A stretch of 64,000 nt of DNA from Arcicella aquatica (GCF_034928825.1 NZ_JAYFUL010000018.1:51117-115116), one strand, 5' to 3'. Positions 43,501 through 51,893 are shown, counted from the stretch's first letter. The notes: a model not told the origin generated them from the letters alone. Numbers and translations: made by a program.

Positions 43501-43876
43501 TCAAGAGTTTTTGGATAATAACAAAGGAACTGATAAAGGCAAGGGCTTGGGAAATGAAATAAAAGAGATGATGAAGAAAATGGAAGAAAGCGAAACAGAC
43601 TTGGTAAATAAACGCTTGAATCCGAATTTGATGAAACGTCAACAAGAATTATTGACTCGTTTGCTTGAATCAGAGAAAGCGATGCAAGAGCAAGAAGAGG
43701 AGCAAAAACGAAAAGCAGAGTCTGCTCGACAAGATTTAGCAAGAAAGGTTCCTCCACAGTTTCAACAATACGTTAAAGATAAACAAAAGCAAACAGAGTT
43801 GTTGCGTACTGTACCACCCAACTTGAATCAGTATTATAAACAACAAGTTGATAATTACTTCAAACAAATTAATTAA
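40526..43876 (+). CDS. DUF4175 family giant membrane-anchored coiled-coil protein
   Basis: 1116 residues. Two membrane helices near the N-terminus (about 31-50 and 58-80) and a third at about 158-173. Then a beta-rich extracytoplasmic part (about 200-500), and from about 510 to 950 an extreme coiled coil of Lys, Glu, Gln and Asn with motifs such as LEKTFEKAQKLRKEIAALEN and LKKMLEQNPDDNKMLEQMDK. The C-terminal part is rich in Gln, Met and Lys (MQQTMQKGEKGQGGISEQLA). This is the DUF4175 layout of Bacteroidota. Its role is unknown. Monocistronic, closed by a strong terminator. Confidence 0.85.
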   Translation: MTTSPIATLLMRIEEYKQKYYLNRLIKGSIFSAAVILSAFLVFNVLEYFGHFGTTFRTILFFSFLLAFLISCIFWVIKPLVFLYGKQKPLSNEQAADQIGKYFPEVGDKLINTLQLTRNIDKEQNELLIASIKQKSQQLGIVKFTDAIKINDNKKYVKFAALPAILIVGILMLYPSFFSKSTERIVNFKNEYQEEAPFNFLLENSNLQAFKNEDFTLNLSLQGNTIPDAVYVVYNDRKLKMETTDKRHYTYTFSKIQNGFDFQFEAAGFKSGQYEVEMVNKPSLAFFDVNVNYPAYLNKPDESFKNVGNLTVPEGTAIEWDFNVTNTDSISMVFEGDKNTYLADKKLLGGGFDFNKRVKASGTYKVFLKNKYASNAEGISFYLNVIPDKYPQLSLEQYKDSTLYNLIVLGGNIADDYGISRLAIFYKVLRNGQNNQQNYASLGLPVNPNQAIQSFYKQWNLDSLKLNPSDRVEYYVQVWDNDGVNGAKSTRSQVMNYAIPDKQAIDNQIENSVDKTQAQLEKTFEKAQKLRKEIAALENRLKNKKELDYQDKKLAEELIKKKAELMNEIKNLQDANKDLNEKQQRFNEQKPENQQKMEALQKMMNDLMDPETQKLYEELKKMLEQNPDDNKMLEQMDKLKNKERNMEKELERMQELFKKLQLEQKLDKSIKDLEDQANQQEKLAEKNEALDKNNKTDADKQKEADANKKEQEKLSKAFEEVKKDLKEAEKINKEMKNAEPMDMGKEQQEDISQDQKEAEEKSEKGDNKGASQKQKQAAKQMKNLAQQLAKEKQEQEMKQNEENMDDLRDILENLVKISLNQEKLMKDFRGMNPSDPRFIKLSQEQIKIQDDAKVIEDSLYALSKRVLQIESFVNREMSNMKGFMAEASKLIKDRKLPMTTSKQQFAMTSMNNLALLLSDVLKQMQQNQQMMMQSAGKGKTKSKGKGKSLSESQKELNQQMQQTMQKGEKGQGGISEQLAKMAREQAQIRKMLQEFLDNNKGTDKGKGLGNEIKEMMKKMEESETDLVNKRLNPNLMKRQQELLTRLLESEKAMQEQEEEQKRKAESARQDLARKVPPQFQQYVKDKQKQTELLRTVPPNLNQYYKQQVDNYFKQIN

Positions 43877-43880
43877 TGTA

Positions 43881-43916
43881 AACGGGTCTTGGATTTTATC
43901 CAAGACCCGTTTCTTT
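43881..43916 (+). terminator. Terminator after DUF4175 gene
   Basis: A 14-bp perfect stem (43881-43894 with 43898-43911) around a TTT loop, then CTTTTTC. Confidence 0.85.
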
Positions 43917-43997
43917 TTCTTCTACTATATCCTACCTTTCTCTTGATTCCTTCTTTCTCTCTAAGTAGCTGATATTCACAAGCTGAATTTTATATTG

Positions 43998-44005
43998 TAT
44001 CTTTG
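43998..44005 (+). promoter_or_regulatory. -7 element of ybeY
   Basis: TATCTTTG, full match, 38 bp before the ATG at 44044; no TTG at -33 spacing. Confidence 0.5.
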
Positions 44006-44043
44006 TGAACGAATTATTTCAAACTTAATAATGTTATTACACA

Positions 44044-44463
44044 ATGATTGTTTTTTTTAACGAGGATATTGATTTTAAATTTAGCCAGAAAAACCAGTTA
44101 AAAGCATGGTTAAAAAAAGTGGCTGAATTAGAGGGCTTTAAGGTAGGAGACCTCAACTATATATTTTGTTCAGATGAGTATCTTCATAAAATCAATGTTG
44201 AGTATTTGGACCACGATACCTATACAGACATTATTACCTTTGATAATTCGGAAGAAGAAGAAATGATTGAGGGTGATATTTTTGTAAGTATTGAAAGGGT
44301 AAAAGAGAATTCTCAAGAATTAAAAACCGAGTTTCTTGATGAATTTAAGCGTGTGCTAGTTCACGGACTTTTACATCTTTGTGGTTATGATGATCATTCC
44401 GATGAAGACGAAGCACAAATGAGAGAGATTGAAAGTAAATATATTTTAATTTTCAATAGTTGA
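44044..44463 (+). CDS. ybeY: Endoribonuclease YbeY (16S rRNA maturation)
   Basis: 139 residues, normal length for the family. The zinc-binding motif H-x3-H-x5-H is intact in VHGLLHLCGYDDHSDEDE, and the upstream family segment is YLDHDTYTDIITFDNSEEEE plus IEGDIFVSIERV. YbeY trims 16S rRNA and takes part in ribosome quality control. It stands alone; the phoH/ybeZ and lnt partners found elsewhere are absent. Downstream lies the palindrome-bearing gap before mnmG. Confidence 0.95.
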   Translation: MIVFFNEDIDFKFSQKNQLKAWLKKVAELEGFKVGDLNYIFCSDEYLHKINVEYLDHDTYTDIITFDNSEEEEMIEGDIFVSIERVKENSQELKTEFLDEFKRVLVHGLLHLCGYDDHSDEDEAQMREIESKYILIFNS

Positions 44464-44961
44464 TATTTTATATTTTATTCAAACACTCCACGTGGAACAC
44501 TTACAAAAAACACGTGTTTTTTACGACTCATTTAAAACCTTCAAATTTTCAATTATTTAGTTTTAAATAATCATTATTGTGGCTAAAGTATTTCTTTATA
44601 GATAAAAATATACAAAGCTCTAGTATTACTTGAAGAAGGTTCAGCTATAAAATTGAGCTGAAAGAACCCTAAAATTATATGGTCGAAATAATCATTATCA
44701 GATAATTAAAAATAGATTCAAGGTAATATAAAATTAATTATGGCTATAAAATCGCATAAAGTGAAGGAATAAGTAGGTGTTAAATATGTTTCACAAGCTA
44801 ATGAATATTTGTGCTTGCTATTCGGTCTAGTAAGACTTAAGTAACCAAAACAAGCGCTTACTTTAATTATCATAAACAGCATACTATTTGCCATTATTAG
44901 AGAAAATAAAACAAGAAGATAAAAACAAGTGTAATAGTAGATTCAAATATCAATTAATAAT
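44464..44961. other. 498-bp gene-free region upstream of mnmG
   Basis: Holds two CACGTG palindromes at 44487-44522 (described separately). It also has a bulged hairpin at 44638-44668 (GGTTCAGCT against AGCTGAA-AG-AACC), a half-parS-like TGTTTCACAA near 44790, and otherwise AT-rich sequence without frames. Confidence 0.6.
44487..44522. repeat. Paired CACGTG palindromes (parS-like)
   Basis: TCCACGTGGA at 44487-44496 is palindromic and extends rightward as TCCACGTGGAACA, matching 12 of 14 positions of GTTCCACGTGGAAC-type ParB sites. Nine bases after it, AAAAAACACGTGTTTTTT (44505-44522) is an 18-bp perfect palindrome with the same CACGTG core. Two such sites next to mnmG, a gene often close to oriC and parAB, are suggestive. 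No parA or parB gene is in the window. Confidence 0.45.
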
Positions 44962-46824
44962 ATGTACAAAGAATATGATGTTATCGTAGTAGGAGCTGGT
45001 CATGCTGGTTGTGAAGCCGCTCACGCAGCAGCAACGATGGGCTCGAAGGTATTACTCGTTACGATGAATATGAATACCATAGCTCAAATGTCTTGTAATC
45101 CAGCCATGGGTGGTGTGGCTAAAGGACAAATTGTGCGTGAAGTAGATGCTTTAGGTGGAATGTCAGGAATTATTTCTGATAAAACAATGATTCAATTTAG
45201 GATGCTAAATCGTTCTAAAGGCCCTGCGATGTGGTCGCCTAGATGCCAATCGGATAGAATGAGGTTTGCGGAAGAATGGCGTTTGGCTTTGGAAAGAAAC
45301 ACTAATGTGGATTTTTGGCAGGAAATGGTTTCTGGTCTGTTAGTGGAAGATAATAAAGTAGTAGGTGTAAAAACTCAATTAGGCATTGAATTCAAAGCTA
45401 AATCTGTTGTATTAACCAATGGAACATTCTTGAATGGGTTGATTCATATTGGTGAAAAAAACTTTGGTGGTGGTAGAACAGCCGAAGGAAAAGCAACGGG
45501 TATTACCGAACAATTGGTACAATTAGGCTTTGAGGCAGGTAGAATGAAAACAGGTACGCCACCAAGAGTAGATGGTAGAAGCTTGGATTATACTAAAATG
45601 GAAGAACAAAAAGGAGATGAAAATCCAAGTAAGTTTTCTTATTTAGATACTCCTTCTTTAACTGAGCAAAGAAGCTGTTGGATTACTTACACTAATCAAG
45701 AGGTACATGATGTATTAAAAACAGGTTTTGAAAAGTCACCAATGTTTGCGGGTAGAATCAAGGGATTAGGACCAAGATACTGTCCTTCGGTGGAAGATAA
45801 AATCAATCGTTTTGCTGATAAAGACAGACATCAAATTTTTGTAGAACCAGAAGGCTGGCATACTGTAGAAGTTTATGTAAATGGTTTTTCAACTTCATTA
45901 CCAGAAGATGTGCAGTATGCAGCGTTGAAAAAGATTCCTGGATTTGAAAACGTAAGAATGTTCCGTCCGGGCTATGCGATAGAATATGATTTCTTTCCGC
46001 CAACGCAATTAAAGCAAACATTAGAAACTAAGTTGATTCAGCATTTATTCTTTGCAGGACAGATTAATGGAACAACTGGATATGAAGAAGCAGCGTGTCA
46101 GGGATTGATGGCAGGGATAAATGCCCACCAAAAAGCCCAAGACTTACCAGAGTTTACTTTATCTCGTTCAGAGGCTTATATCGGTGTCTTAATTGACGAT
46201 TTGATTAATAAGGGTACAGAAGAACCTTACAGAATGTTTACGTCAAGAGCAGAATATAGAACATTGCTTAGACAGGACAATGCTGATATTCGCTTAACAG
46301 AGAGGGGACATTCAATTGGGTTGGCTTCTGAAGAAAGATTGAATAACGTTAATAACAAGAAAGAGCAAACAGCGGTATTAATAAATGGATTGAAATCATT
46401 GAAAGTAAAACCTGAAGAGGTAAATCCTGTTTTAGAAACAATTGGTACGGCATTGTTAAGAGAGGGTACGCCAATCATTAATTTATTGAAACGTCCTGAT
46501 ATTGATGTTCAAAAGTTAAAAACATTATCTCCAGAAGTAGCAACTTATTTGGCTAATTTTAAAGATGAAATTTTGGAACAAGCTGAAATCAATGTGAAAT
46601 ATGAAAGCTATATTGAAAAAGAGCAAGTAATGGTTAATAAACTATTGAAATTTGAAAACCTTAAGATTCCAGCAACTTTTGATTATGCTAACTTAAAGGC
46701 TATTTCAAATGAAGGTCGACAAAAGCTTTCGAGGATAAGACCAGCCACTATTGGTCAAGCTTCAAGGATTAGCGGTGTATCGCCTTCTGATGTTTCTGTA
46801 CTGATGCTTTATATGGACAGATAA
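44962..46824 (+). CDS. mnmG: tRNA uridine-5-carboxymethylaminomethyl modification enzyme MnmG
   Basis: 620 residues, normal length. FAD-binding GxGxxG is in DVIVVGAGHAGCEAAHAAAT; family signatures include SCNPAMGGVAKGQIVREVDA, GTFLNGLIHIGEKNFGGGR, GRIKGLGPRYCPSVEDKINR, FAGQINGTTGYEEAACQGL and the C-terminal RIRPATIGQASRISGVSPSD. With MnmE it installs the carboxymethylaminomethyl group on wobble uridine 34 of certain tRNAs. mnmE is not adjacent. It is also known as gidA, a gene frequently near replication origins. Confidence 0.97.
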   Translation: MYKEYDVIVVGAGHAGCEAAHAAATMGSKVLLVTMNMNTIAQMSCNPAMGGVAKGQIVREVDALGGMSGIISDKTMIQFRMLNRSKGPAMWSPRCQSDRMRFAEEWRLALERNTNVDFWQEMVSGLLVEDNKVVGVKTQLGIEFKAKSVVLTNGTFLNGLIHIGEKNFGGGRTAEGKATGITEQLVQLGFEAGRMKTGTPPRVDGRSLDYTKMEEQKGDENPSKFSYLDTPSLTEQRSCWITYTNQEVHDVLKTGFEKSPMFAGRIKGLGPRYCPSVEDKINRFADKDRHQIFVEPEGWHTVEVYVNGFSTSLPEDVQYAALKKIPGFENVRMFRPGYAIEYDFFPPTQLKQTLETKLIQHLFFAGQINGTTGYEEAACQGLMAGINAHQKAQDLPEFTLSRSEAYIGVLIDDLINKGTEEPYRMFTSRAEYRTLLRQDNADIRLTERGHSIGLASEERLNNVNNKKEQTAVLINGLKSLKVKPEEVNPVLETIGTALLREGTPIINLLKRPDIDVQKLKTLSPEVATYLANFKDEILEQAEINVKYESYIEKEQVMVNKLLKFENLKIPATFDYANLKAISNEGRQKLSRIRPATIGQASRISGVSPSDVSVLMLYMDR

Positions 46825-46843
46825 TATTGATGATAATAAATAC

Positions 46844-46896
46844 AAAAGACTTGTAAGCAATGGTTATTGTAAACCAAAACCTTACAAGTCTTTTTT
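46844..46896 (+). terminator. Terminator after mnmG
   Basis: A 14-bp perfect stem (46844-46857 with 46881-46894) with a 23-nt loop that carries its own GGTT/AACC pairing, then T-run. It ends two bases before the next promoter element. Confidence 0.8.
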
Positions 46897-46897
46897 G

Positions 46898-46905
46898 TAC
46901 CTTTG
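46898..46905 (+). promoter_or_regulatory. -7 element of the methyltransferase gene
   Basis: TACCTTTG, full match, 15 bp before the ATG at 46921 and immediately after the mnmG terminator. Confidence 0.55.
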
Positions 46906-46920
46906 TGAAAATTAACAACC

Positions 46921-47805
46921 ATGGAAAAAATAAGCACTTGCCCAATCTGTAAACAAAGTTCATTTAGTAAATATCTTACTGTTAAAGATTATACGGTAAG
47001 CCAAGAAACATTCGAAATCGTCAATTGTAATACTTGTGGTTTTAAATTCACCAATCCTCGCCCAGAGATAGATAAAATAGGCGCATATTATAAAGCTGAA
47101 TCTTATATCTCGCATACTAATACTTCTAAAGGACTTATCGCTAAAATTTATCATTCTGTTAGAAAATATACGCTAAAAGGTAAATTAGAATTAGTTAATA
47201 CATTGTATCCTTCAAAGGGTAAATTATTAGATGTGGGCTGTGGAACGGGTATGTTTTTGAATGTATGCAAAGAAAATGGTTGGAAAGTATTTGGCATTGA
47301 GCCAGACGATGATGCAAGGGCAATTGCAGAACAAATTAATCAATCTACTATCAAGACGGATGTGTTGAGTTCATTCCAAGATGAGCAATTTAACATCATT
47401 TCTCTATGGCATGTATTAGAACATGTGCATCAATTAAATGAAACGATTGATTGGTTATATGAAAGACTCGCTTTGGATGGTTCGCTAATTATAGCTGTTC
47501 CTAATCATGAATCAGAAGATGCCGCTATTTATGGCAATAAATGGGCAGCCTATGATGTTCCGAGACATTTGTATCATTTCTCTCAAAAGACAATAAAGCA
47601 ACTTTTTGAACAACATAACTTCCGTTTGGAAGAAACCCTCCCTATGAAGTTTGATTCCTTCTATGTTTCAATGTTGAGTACTAAGTATCAAACAGGGAAA
47701 ACTAACTATTTCAAAGCCTTTGTAGATGGTTTGAAATCTAATATAAAAGCAGAGAGTAATCAACAGAATTATTCAAGCTTAATTTACATATTTAAGAAGA
47801 ATTAA
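46921..47805 (+). CDS. Zinc-ribbon class I SAM-dependent methyltransferase
   Basis: 294 residues. N-terminal zinc ribbon with Cys8 and Cys11 in STCPICKQSSF and a second pair in VNCNTCGFKFTNPRP. The SAM-binding motif I is KLLDVGCGTGMFLNVCKENG (about residues 100-119), followed by HVLEHVHQLNETIDWLYERL and LIIAVPNHESEDAAIYGNKW. Such zinc-ribbon methyltransferases often act on sugars or small molecules in surface polysaccharide pathways; there is no such cluster here, so the substrate is open. Own promoter and terminator, monocistronic. Confidence 0.9.
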   Translation: MEKISTCPICKQSSFSKYLTVKDYTVSQETFEIVNCNTCGFKFTNPRPEIDKIGAYYKAESYISHTNTSKGLIAKIYHSVRKYTLKGKLELVNTLYPSKGKLLDVGCGTGMFLNVCKENGWKVFGIEPDDDARAIAEQINQSTIKTDVLSSFQDEQFNIISLWHVLEHVHQLNETIDWLYERLALDGSLIIAVPNHESEDAAIYGNKWAAYDVPRHLYHFSQKTIKQLFEQHNFRLEETLPMKFDSFYVSMLSTKYQTGKTNYFKAFVDGLKSNIKAESNQQNYSSLIYIFKKN

Positions 47806-47827
47806 CATTTTTCAGACACTTTTCCAC

Positions 47828-47864
47828 AACCCTCAGAGTTTAACAAACACTGAGGGTTTCTTTT
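47828..47864 (+). terminator. Terminator after methyltransferase gene
   Basis: AACCCTCAG (47828-47836) pairs with CTGAGGGTT (47850-47858), 13-nt loop, then TCTTTTTG. Confidence 0.8.
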
Positions 47865-47987
47865 TGTAAAATGGTCAACATTTCTATAAACCAATTTTTT
47901 TAAGCAATTTTGGGTTAAGTAATAGGAGTTTTCCAGAATTTAAGCCAATGGCATTTATTTTATCCACAAAGTTTTCAACATATTAAC

Positions 47988-49622
47988 ATGAAAGTGAAGA
48001 ATTTAGTCTTGATAAGTTTTCTTAGTTTTATACTCATCGAAATCCTCTTTAGCTGTGCACAAATCGTAGCACCGACCGGTGGCAAAAAAGATACATTAGC
48101 TCCCGTTATCGTTAAAACATTTCCGAATAATCAAGCTACCAATTTTTCAGGAAAATTGATTCAATTAGAATTTAATGAATATGTAACGGTGGATAATATC
48201 CAACAGCAATTATTGATTACCCCTAATATTGAAGGAGCTTATCAAACCAAACCTTTGCCCAAAGGTGTAAGACTCACTTTCGATAAACCCTTCAAACCAA
48301 ATACTACTTATAGTTTAAATTTCAGAAATGCCATAAAGGATATTACAGAAAGGAACATTGCTAAAAATATAAGATTGGTTTTCAGTACTGGAAAAATTAT
48401 TGATTCATTGATTGTAAGCGGTAAAGTATTTAATCCACAAATCAATAAACCAATTTTGGATATGACTGTTGGTTTATATACCTATTCGGATACATTGAAT
48501 CCTAAAAAAGAAAAACCTTATTACTTTACAAAAACAGATAGCTCGGGTATTTTCAAAATTGAAAATGTGGCTTCGGGGAAATACAGAATTTATGCCATTG
48601 CCGATGCCAATAATAATTTACTATATGAAGAAGCCAAAGAATTGATGGGTTTTGTAAAAGATACTATCGACTTAAAAAGTAATTTATCGAACCTAGAAAT
48701 CAATATGGCTAAGATGGATAAAAGTCCAAACAAAGTAGCTAAAACCAGAAATACCGCTAACTACTATTATATAGAATATAGTAAAGGGATAAAAAATGTA
48801 AAAATTGACTTTTTAGGAAGAAAAGATACGTTGGCTTATCAACAAATTGACAGTAAAAACCTTAGAATATACAATACTATTAACAATTCTACCGATACTG
48901 TAAAAGTAAAAGTATCAGTTACGGATTCATTAGATAGGGTATTTACACATGACCAAAAAATCAAATTTAGGGTAAAAGGCAAAAAAGATGAAAGTGTGAA
49001 AGAAGAGTTCAGCACGAAAATAACGCCCACTAATAATGAGGATATAGATTTAAAAGATGTGGGTTATACCATCAATTTTTCAAAACCTATTATTCAATAT
49101 GATATTAGTAAAATTGAAATCATGAATGATACCCTTATTAGGATACCTATTACAGAAAAAGACATTACATGGAGCCAAGGAAAAACGAAATTGCATATTC
49201 AGAAAAATGATAAAAAACCAAAGGAATTTGTAAGAGTGCGTATCCCCAAAGGGACATTCATTTCCCTCGAAAATGATACTACTTCAAACATTGAAAGTTT
49301 TCATCCAATCAGAGATCCTGAGAATTATGGTATCATCGAAGGGGAAGTTAAGAACCCCAACAAAAAGCATTTTATTATTCAATTATTGAATGAACGAAAT
49401 GAGGTAGTTCAAAAAGTGGACAACGTATTGAAATACGAATTTGCCTTTCTTAAAGCGGGTATTTATTATGTAAGATTGATTGTGGATGAAAATCAGAATT
49501 CTCGTTGGGATGAAGGCGACTGGCAGACCAATACACTACCAGAAAGAATAATCTATAATCCGAACAAGATTAAATTGAAACAAAATTTCGTTCTATCTGG
49601 AAATGACTTTACAATTGACTAA
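47988..49622 (+). CDS. Ig-like (SbsA/Big_5) domain lipoprotein
   Basis: 544 residues. Signal peptide with Cys at about 23 (EILFSCAQIVAPTGGKKD), so a lipoprotein. An SbsA Ig-like domain follows: DTLAPVIVKTFPNNQATNFS, LIQLEFNEYVTVDNIQQQLL, NTTYSLNFRNAIKDITERNI. A carboxypeptidase-regulatory-like beta domain (FKIENVASGKYRIYAIADAN) and further beta-rich regions come later, ending with RLIVDENQNSRWDEGDWQTN. The family is common in Bacteroidota and of unknown function. A perfect TTATCCACA lies 20 bp before the start (47960-47968). Confidence 0.88.
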   Translation: MKVKNLVLISFLSFILIEILFSCAQIVAPTGGKKDTLAPVIVKTFPNNQATNFSGKLIQLEFNEYVTVDNIQQQLLITPNIEGAYQTKPLPKGVRLTFDKPFKPNTTYSLNFRNAIKDITERNIAKNIRLVFSTGKIIDSLIVSGKVFNPQINKPILDMTVGLYTYSDTLNPKKEKPYYFTKTDSSGIFKIENVASGKYRIYAIADANNNLLYEEAKELMGFVKDTIDLKSNLSNLEINMAKMDKSPNKVAKTRNTANYYYIEYSKGIKNVKIDFLGRKDTLAYQQIDSKNLRIYNTINNSTDTVKVKVSVTDSLDRVFTHDQKIKFRVKGKKDESVKEEFSTKITPTNNEDIDLKDVGYTINFSKPIIQYDISKIEIMNDTLIRIPITEKDITWSQGKTKLHIQKNDKKPKEFVRVRIPKGTFISLENDTTSNIESFHPIRDPENYGIIEGEVKNPNKKHFIIQLLNERNEVVQKVDNVLKYEFAFLKAGIYYVRLIVDENQNSRWDEGDWQTNTLPERIIYNPNKIKLKQNFVLSGNDFTID

Positions 49623-50060
49623 ATATCAAAAAATGGTCAACCTTCTGTGGATAAGTCCAGAAATAGGGCAAATAGCCTTTCAAAAAAGTGGAAAAGTAGG
49701 GGTTTTATACCCCTTATTTTTGTGGATAGAAATAGAGGCATTGTGGAAACAAAAAATGGACATTTAGAAACGTGGAAAACTATCGATTTAATCCATATTT
49801 TTATGACAAGTTAACAACATAAAAACTCATTGTGAATAATGTTGAGAAAAAGTTAAAAGTTATACACAAATATGTGGATTAAAATTAATGACATTGTAAA
49901 TCAATTAGTTATATGTTGATAAGTACGTTTTTTATGTTGATAAAAAAAACGATATTAACAATTATCTGTGAAAATAATGTTTCACAATACTCATCCACAT
50001 ATCCACAGTATAATAGAAGTAATAGTTTTCTTTTTTATAAAAAATTAAATAAAAATTATT
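49623..50060. other. Candidate chromosomal replication origin (DnaA-box cluster)
   Basis: A 438-bp AT-rich gap holds three perfect matches to the DnaA box TTATNCACA: 49646-49654 and 49831-49839 on the minus strand, and 49860-49868 on the plus strand. One-mismatch copies lie at 49721-49729, 49873-49881, 49991-49999 and 49999-50007. Two TATGTTGATAA repeats sit 21 bp apart (49912-49922, 49933-49943), followed by an A-rich tract as expected for an unwinding element. Flanking DNA has more perfect boxes at 47960, 51221, 51665, 51949, 52072 and 53178. dnaA is not adjacent, which is common in Bacteroidota. There is no clear switch of gene orientation here, which counts against the idea. Confidence 0.5.
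49699..49720 (+). terminator. Terminator after Ig-domain lipoprotein gene
   Basis: GGGGT (49699-49703) pairs with ACCCC (49709-49713) around TTTAT, followed by TTATTTTTG. It is the only GC-rich stem in this gap. Confidence 0.65.
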
Positions 50061-51893
50061 ATGATTAAATATAAGATGTTGTTGAAAACTTTTTTGAAGG
50101 CTCTTTGCTTCGTCATTTTCGTAATGGGGTCTTTTAATGTTTTCAGTCAAGATGCTCAGTTGGGAATAGAATACCTGAAATCGGGTGAATATGAAAAGGC
50201 GAAAACCATTTTTCAAAAATTGGCTAAAAACAAAGACGCTGCAAAAGATATTTATAAACCATACTTGGAAACTTTGGTGAAGTTGAAAGAATGGGACGAA
50301 GCCGAAAAGTTTGTTAAGAAACAAATCAAAAATGGAGATGTTAATCAAGCTAAATATTTAGTTGATTTAGGACGACTTTATCAGTCAACTGATAAGAAAG
50401 ACGAAGCTAAAAAAAACTATGATTTGGCGATTGATAAAGTAAAGGCGAGTGATGATGAAATGATAGATTTAGTGAATTACTTTGCCATGCAACATCAAAC
50501 AGATTTAGCTATACAAACAATTGAGGTATCGAGGGCTTTTACAAAGACGGAAGATAAATATGCTGTACAGTTAGCAAATTTGTTCCGTATGGAAGGGAAA
50601 GTAACTCAAATGATAGAAGAGTACCTAAAGTTTGGTTTAGTGACTGATAATCAAGAAATGGTACAGTCAATCCTTCAGGATGAGTTGAAGGAAGATAAAG
50701 AAATAGAAGAATTAGAGAAAATACTCTACGCAAAAGTTCAACAATATCCACAGACGTCTTATTATACAGATATTTTGATTTGGCATTTGATTCAGAAAAA
50801 AGACTTTTATAAAGCTTTTGTTCAGGCTAGGGCGTTGGATAAACGCTATAAAAAAGAAGGTATTCAAGTGACAGACTTAGGCTTTATGGCGCATCAGAAT
50901 AAAGACTATGTTAACTCAGGTAAAATCTTTGAATACTTAATCAAAGAATATCCTAGACATCAGAATTACCCATTGTGGAGAAGAATGTTGATTAATGCCA
51001 AGGAAGAAGTGATTAAAACCACTTACCCAATTAATCAATCGGATATTAGATTGCTCATTGGCGAATACACCAAGATGCTGGATGAACTGGGAACAAATCA
51101 AAGAACATTGGAAGCCCTAAGAAGCAAAGGGCTTTTGTATGCTTTTTACTTAAACGAAAAAGACACTGCCATTGCTGTTTTAGAAAAAGCCATCAAACTT
51201 GCCAACAATGATCAGTTTTTTGTGGATAAGTGTAAACTAGATTTAGGAGATATATACTTGTTGAAATCTGAACCTTGGGAAGCCACGTTATTATATTCAC
51301 AAGTGGAAAAATCAGAGAAAGATAGTCCGATTGGGTATGATGCCAAATTAAGAAATGCAAAATTGGCGTATTTCAGAGGAGACTTTGAGTTAGCCAAAGA
51401 AGTATTGGATATTTTAAAACAAGCGACTACGCGCGAGATTGCCAATGATGCGATGGAGCTGAGTTTACTGATTCAAGAAAACACTGGTTTTGATAGTACA
51501 GAAGCTGCCTTAAAAGATTATTCTTCTGTTGAACTCTTACTTTTTCAACATCGTAATGAGGAGGCTATCGCCAAATTAGGAGAAATGGAAAAAGTATATC
51601 GTGGAAATCCTATTATGGATGATTTGGTTTTTCTAAGAGCGAATATCTATTTGAAGCAAGGGAATGTGGATAAAGGGGTAAAAGATTTGGAATTCGTCAT
51701 CCAAAATTTCCCACACGATATTAAAGGCGATGATGCATTGTATCTATTAGCGAAAACATATCAGGATGTATTGAACCAATCCACAAAGGCGATGAAATTA
51801 TACCAAGAATTGTTGATAAAGTATCCTGGCAGTATTTATGGGGCAGATGCTAGAAAAAGATTTAGAAATTTGAGGGGAGATACAATAAATTAA
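50061..51893 (+). CDS. Exported tetratricopeptide-repeat protein
   Basis: 610 residues. Signal peptide 1-29 (MIKYKMLLKTFLKALCF and onward to VFSQ); the second Met at residue 6 could also be the start. TPR units run along most of the protein, for example AQLGIEYLKSGEYEKAKTIF, YLVDLGRLYQSTDKKDEAKK, LDLGDIYLLKSEPWEATLLY and ALYLLAKTYQDVLNQSTKAM. A protein scaffold in the periplasm is likely; partner unknown. The coding sequence contains two perfect TGTGGATAA 9-mers (51221-51229, 51665-51673). Confidence 0.85.
   Translation: MIKYKMLLKTFLKALCFVIFVMGSFNVFSQDAQLGIEYLKSGEYEKAKTIFQKLAKNKDAAKDIYKPYLETLVKLKEWDEAEKFVKKQIKNGDVNQAKYLVDLGRLYQSTDKKDEAKKNYDLAIDKVKASDDEMIDLVNYFAMQHQTDLAIQTIEVSRAFTKTEDKYAVQLANLFRMEGKVTQMIEEYLKFGLVTDNQEMVQSILQDELKEDKEIEELEKILYAKVQQYPQTSYYTDILIWHLIQKKDFYKAFVQARALDKRYKKEGIQVTDLGFMAHQNKDYVNSGKIFEYLIKEYPRHQNYPLWRRMLINAKEEVIKTTYPINQSDIRLLIGEYTKMLDELGTNQRTLEALRSKGLLYAFYLNEKDTAIAVLEKAIKLANNDQFFVDKCKLDLGDIYLLKSEPWEATLLYSQVEKSEKDSPIGYDAKLRNAKLAYFRGDFELAKEVLDILKQATTREIANDAMELSLLIQENTGFDSTEAALKDYSSVELLLFQHRNEEAIAKLGEMEKVYRGNPIMDDLVFLRANIYLKQGNVDKGVKDLEFVIQNFPHDIKGDDALYLLAKTYQDVLNQSTKAMKLYQELLIKYPGSIYGADARKRFRNLRGDTIN

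Noticed and set aside
44505..44522. Intrinsic terminator of ybeY instead of parS-like site
   Set aside because: Not fully excluded: A6-CACGTG-T6 could fold, but it lacks a loop, so a double-stranded DNA palindrome is the better reading.
44638..44668. Riboswitch in front of mnmG
   Set aside because: Only a small bulged hairpin about 290 bp before the start; it matches no riboswitch class I know and has no expression platform.
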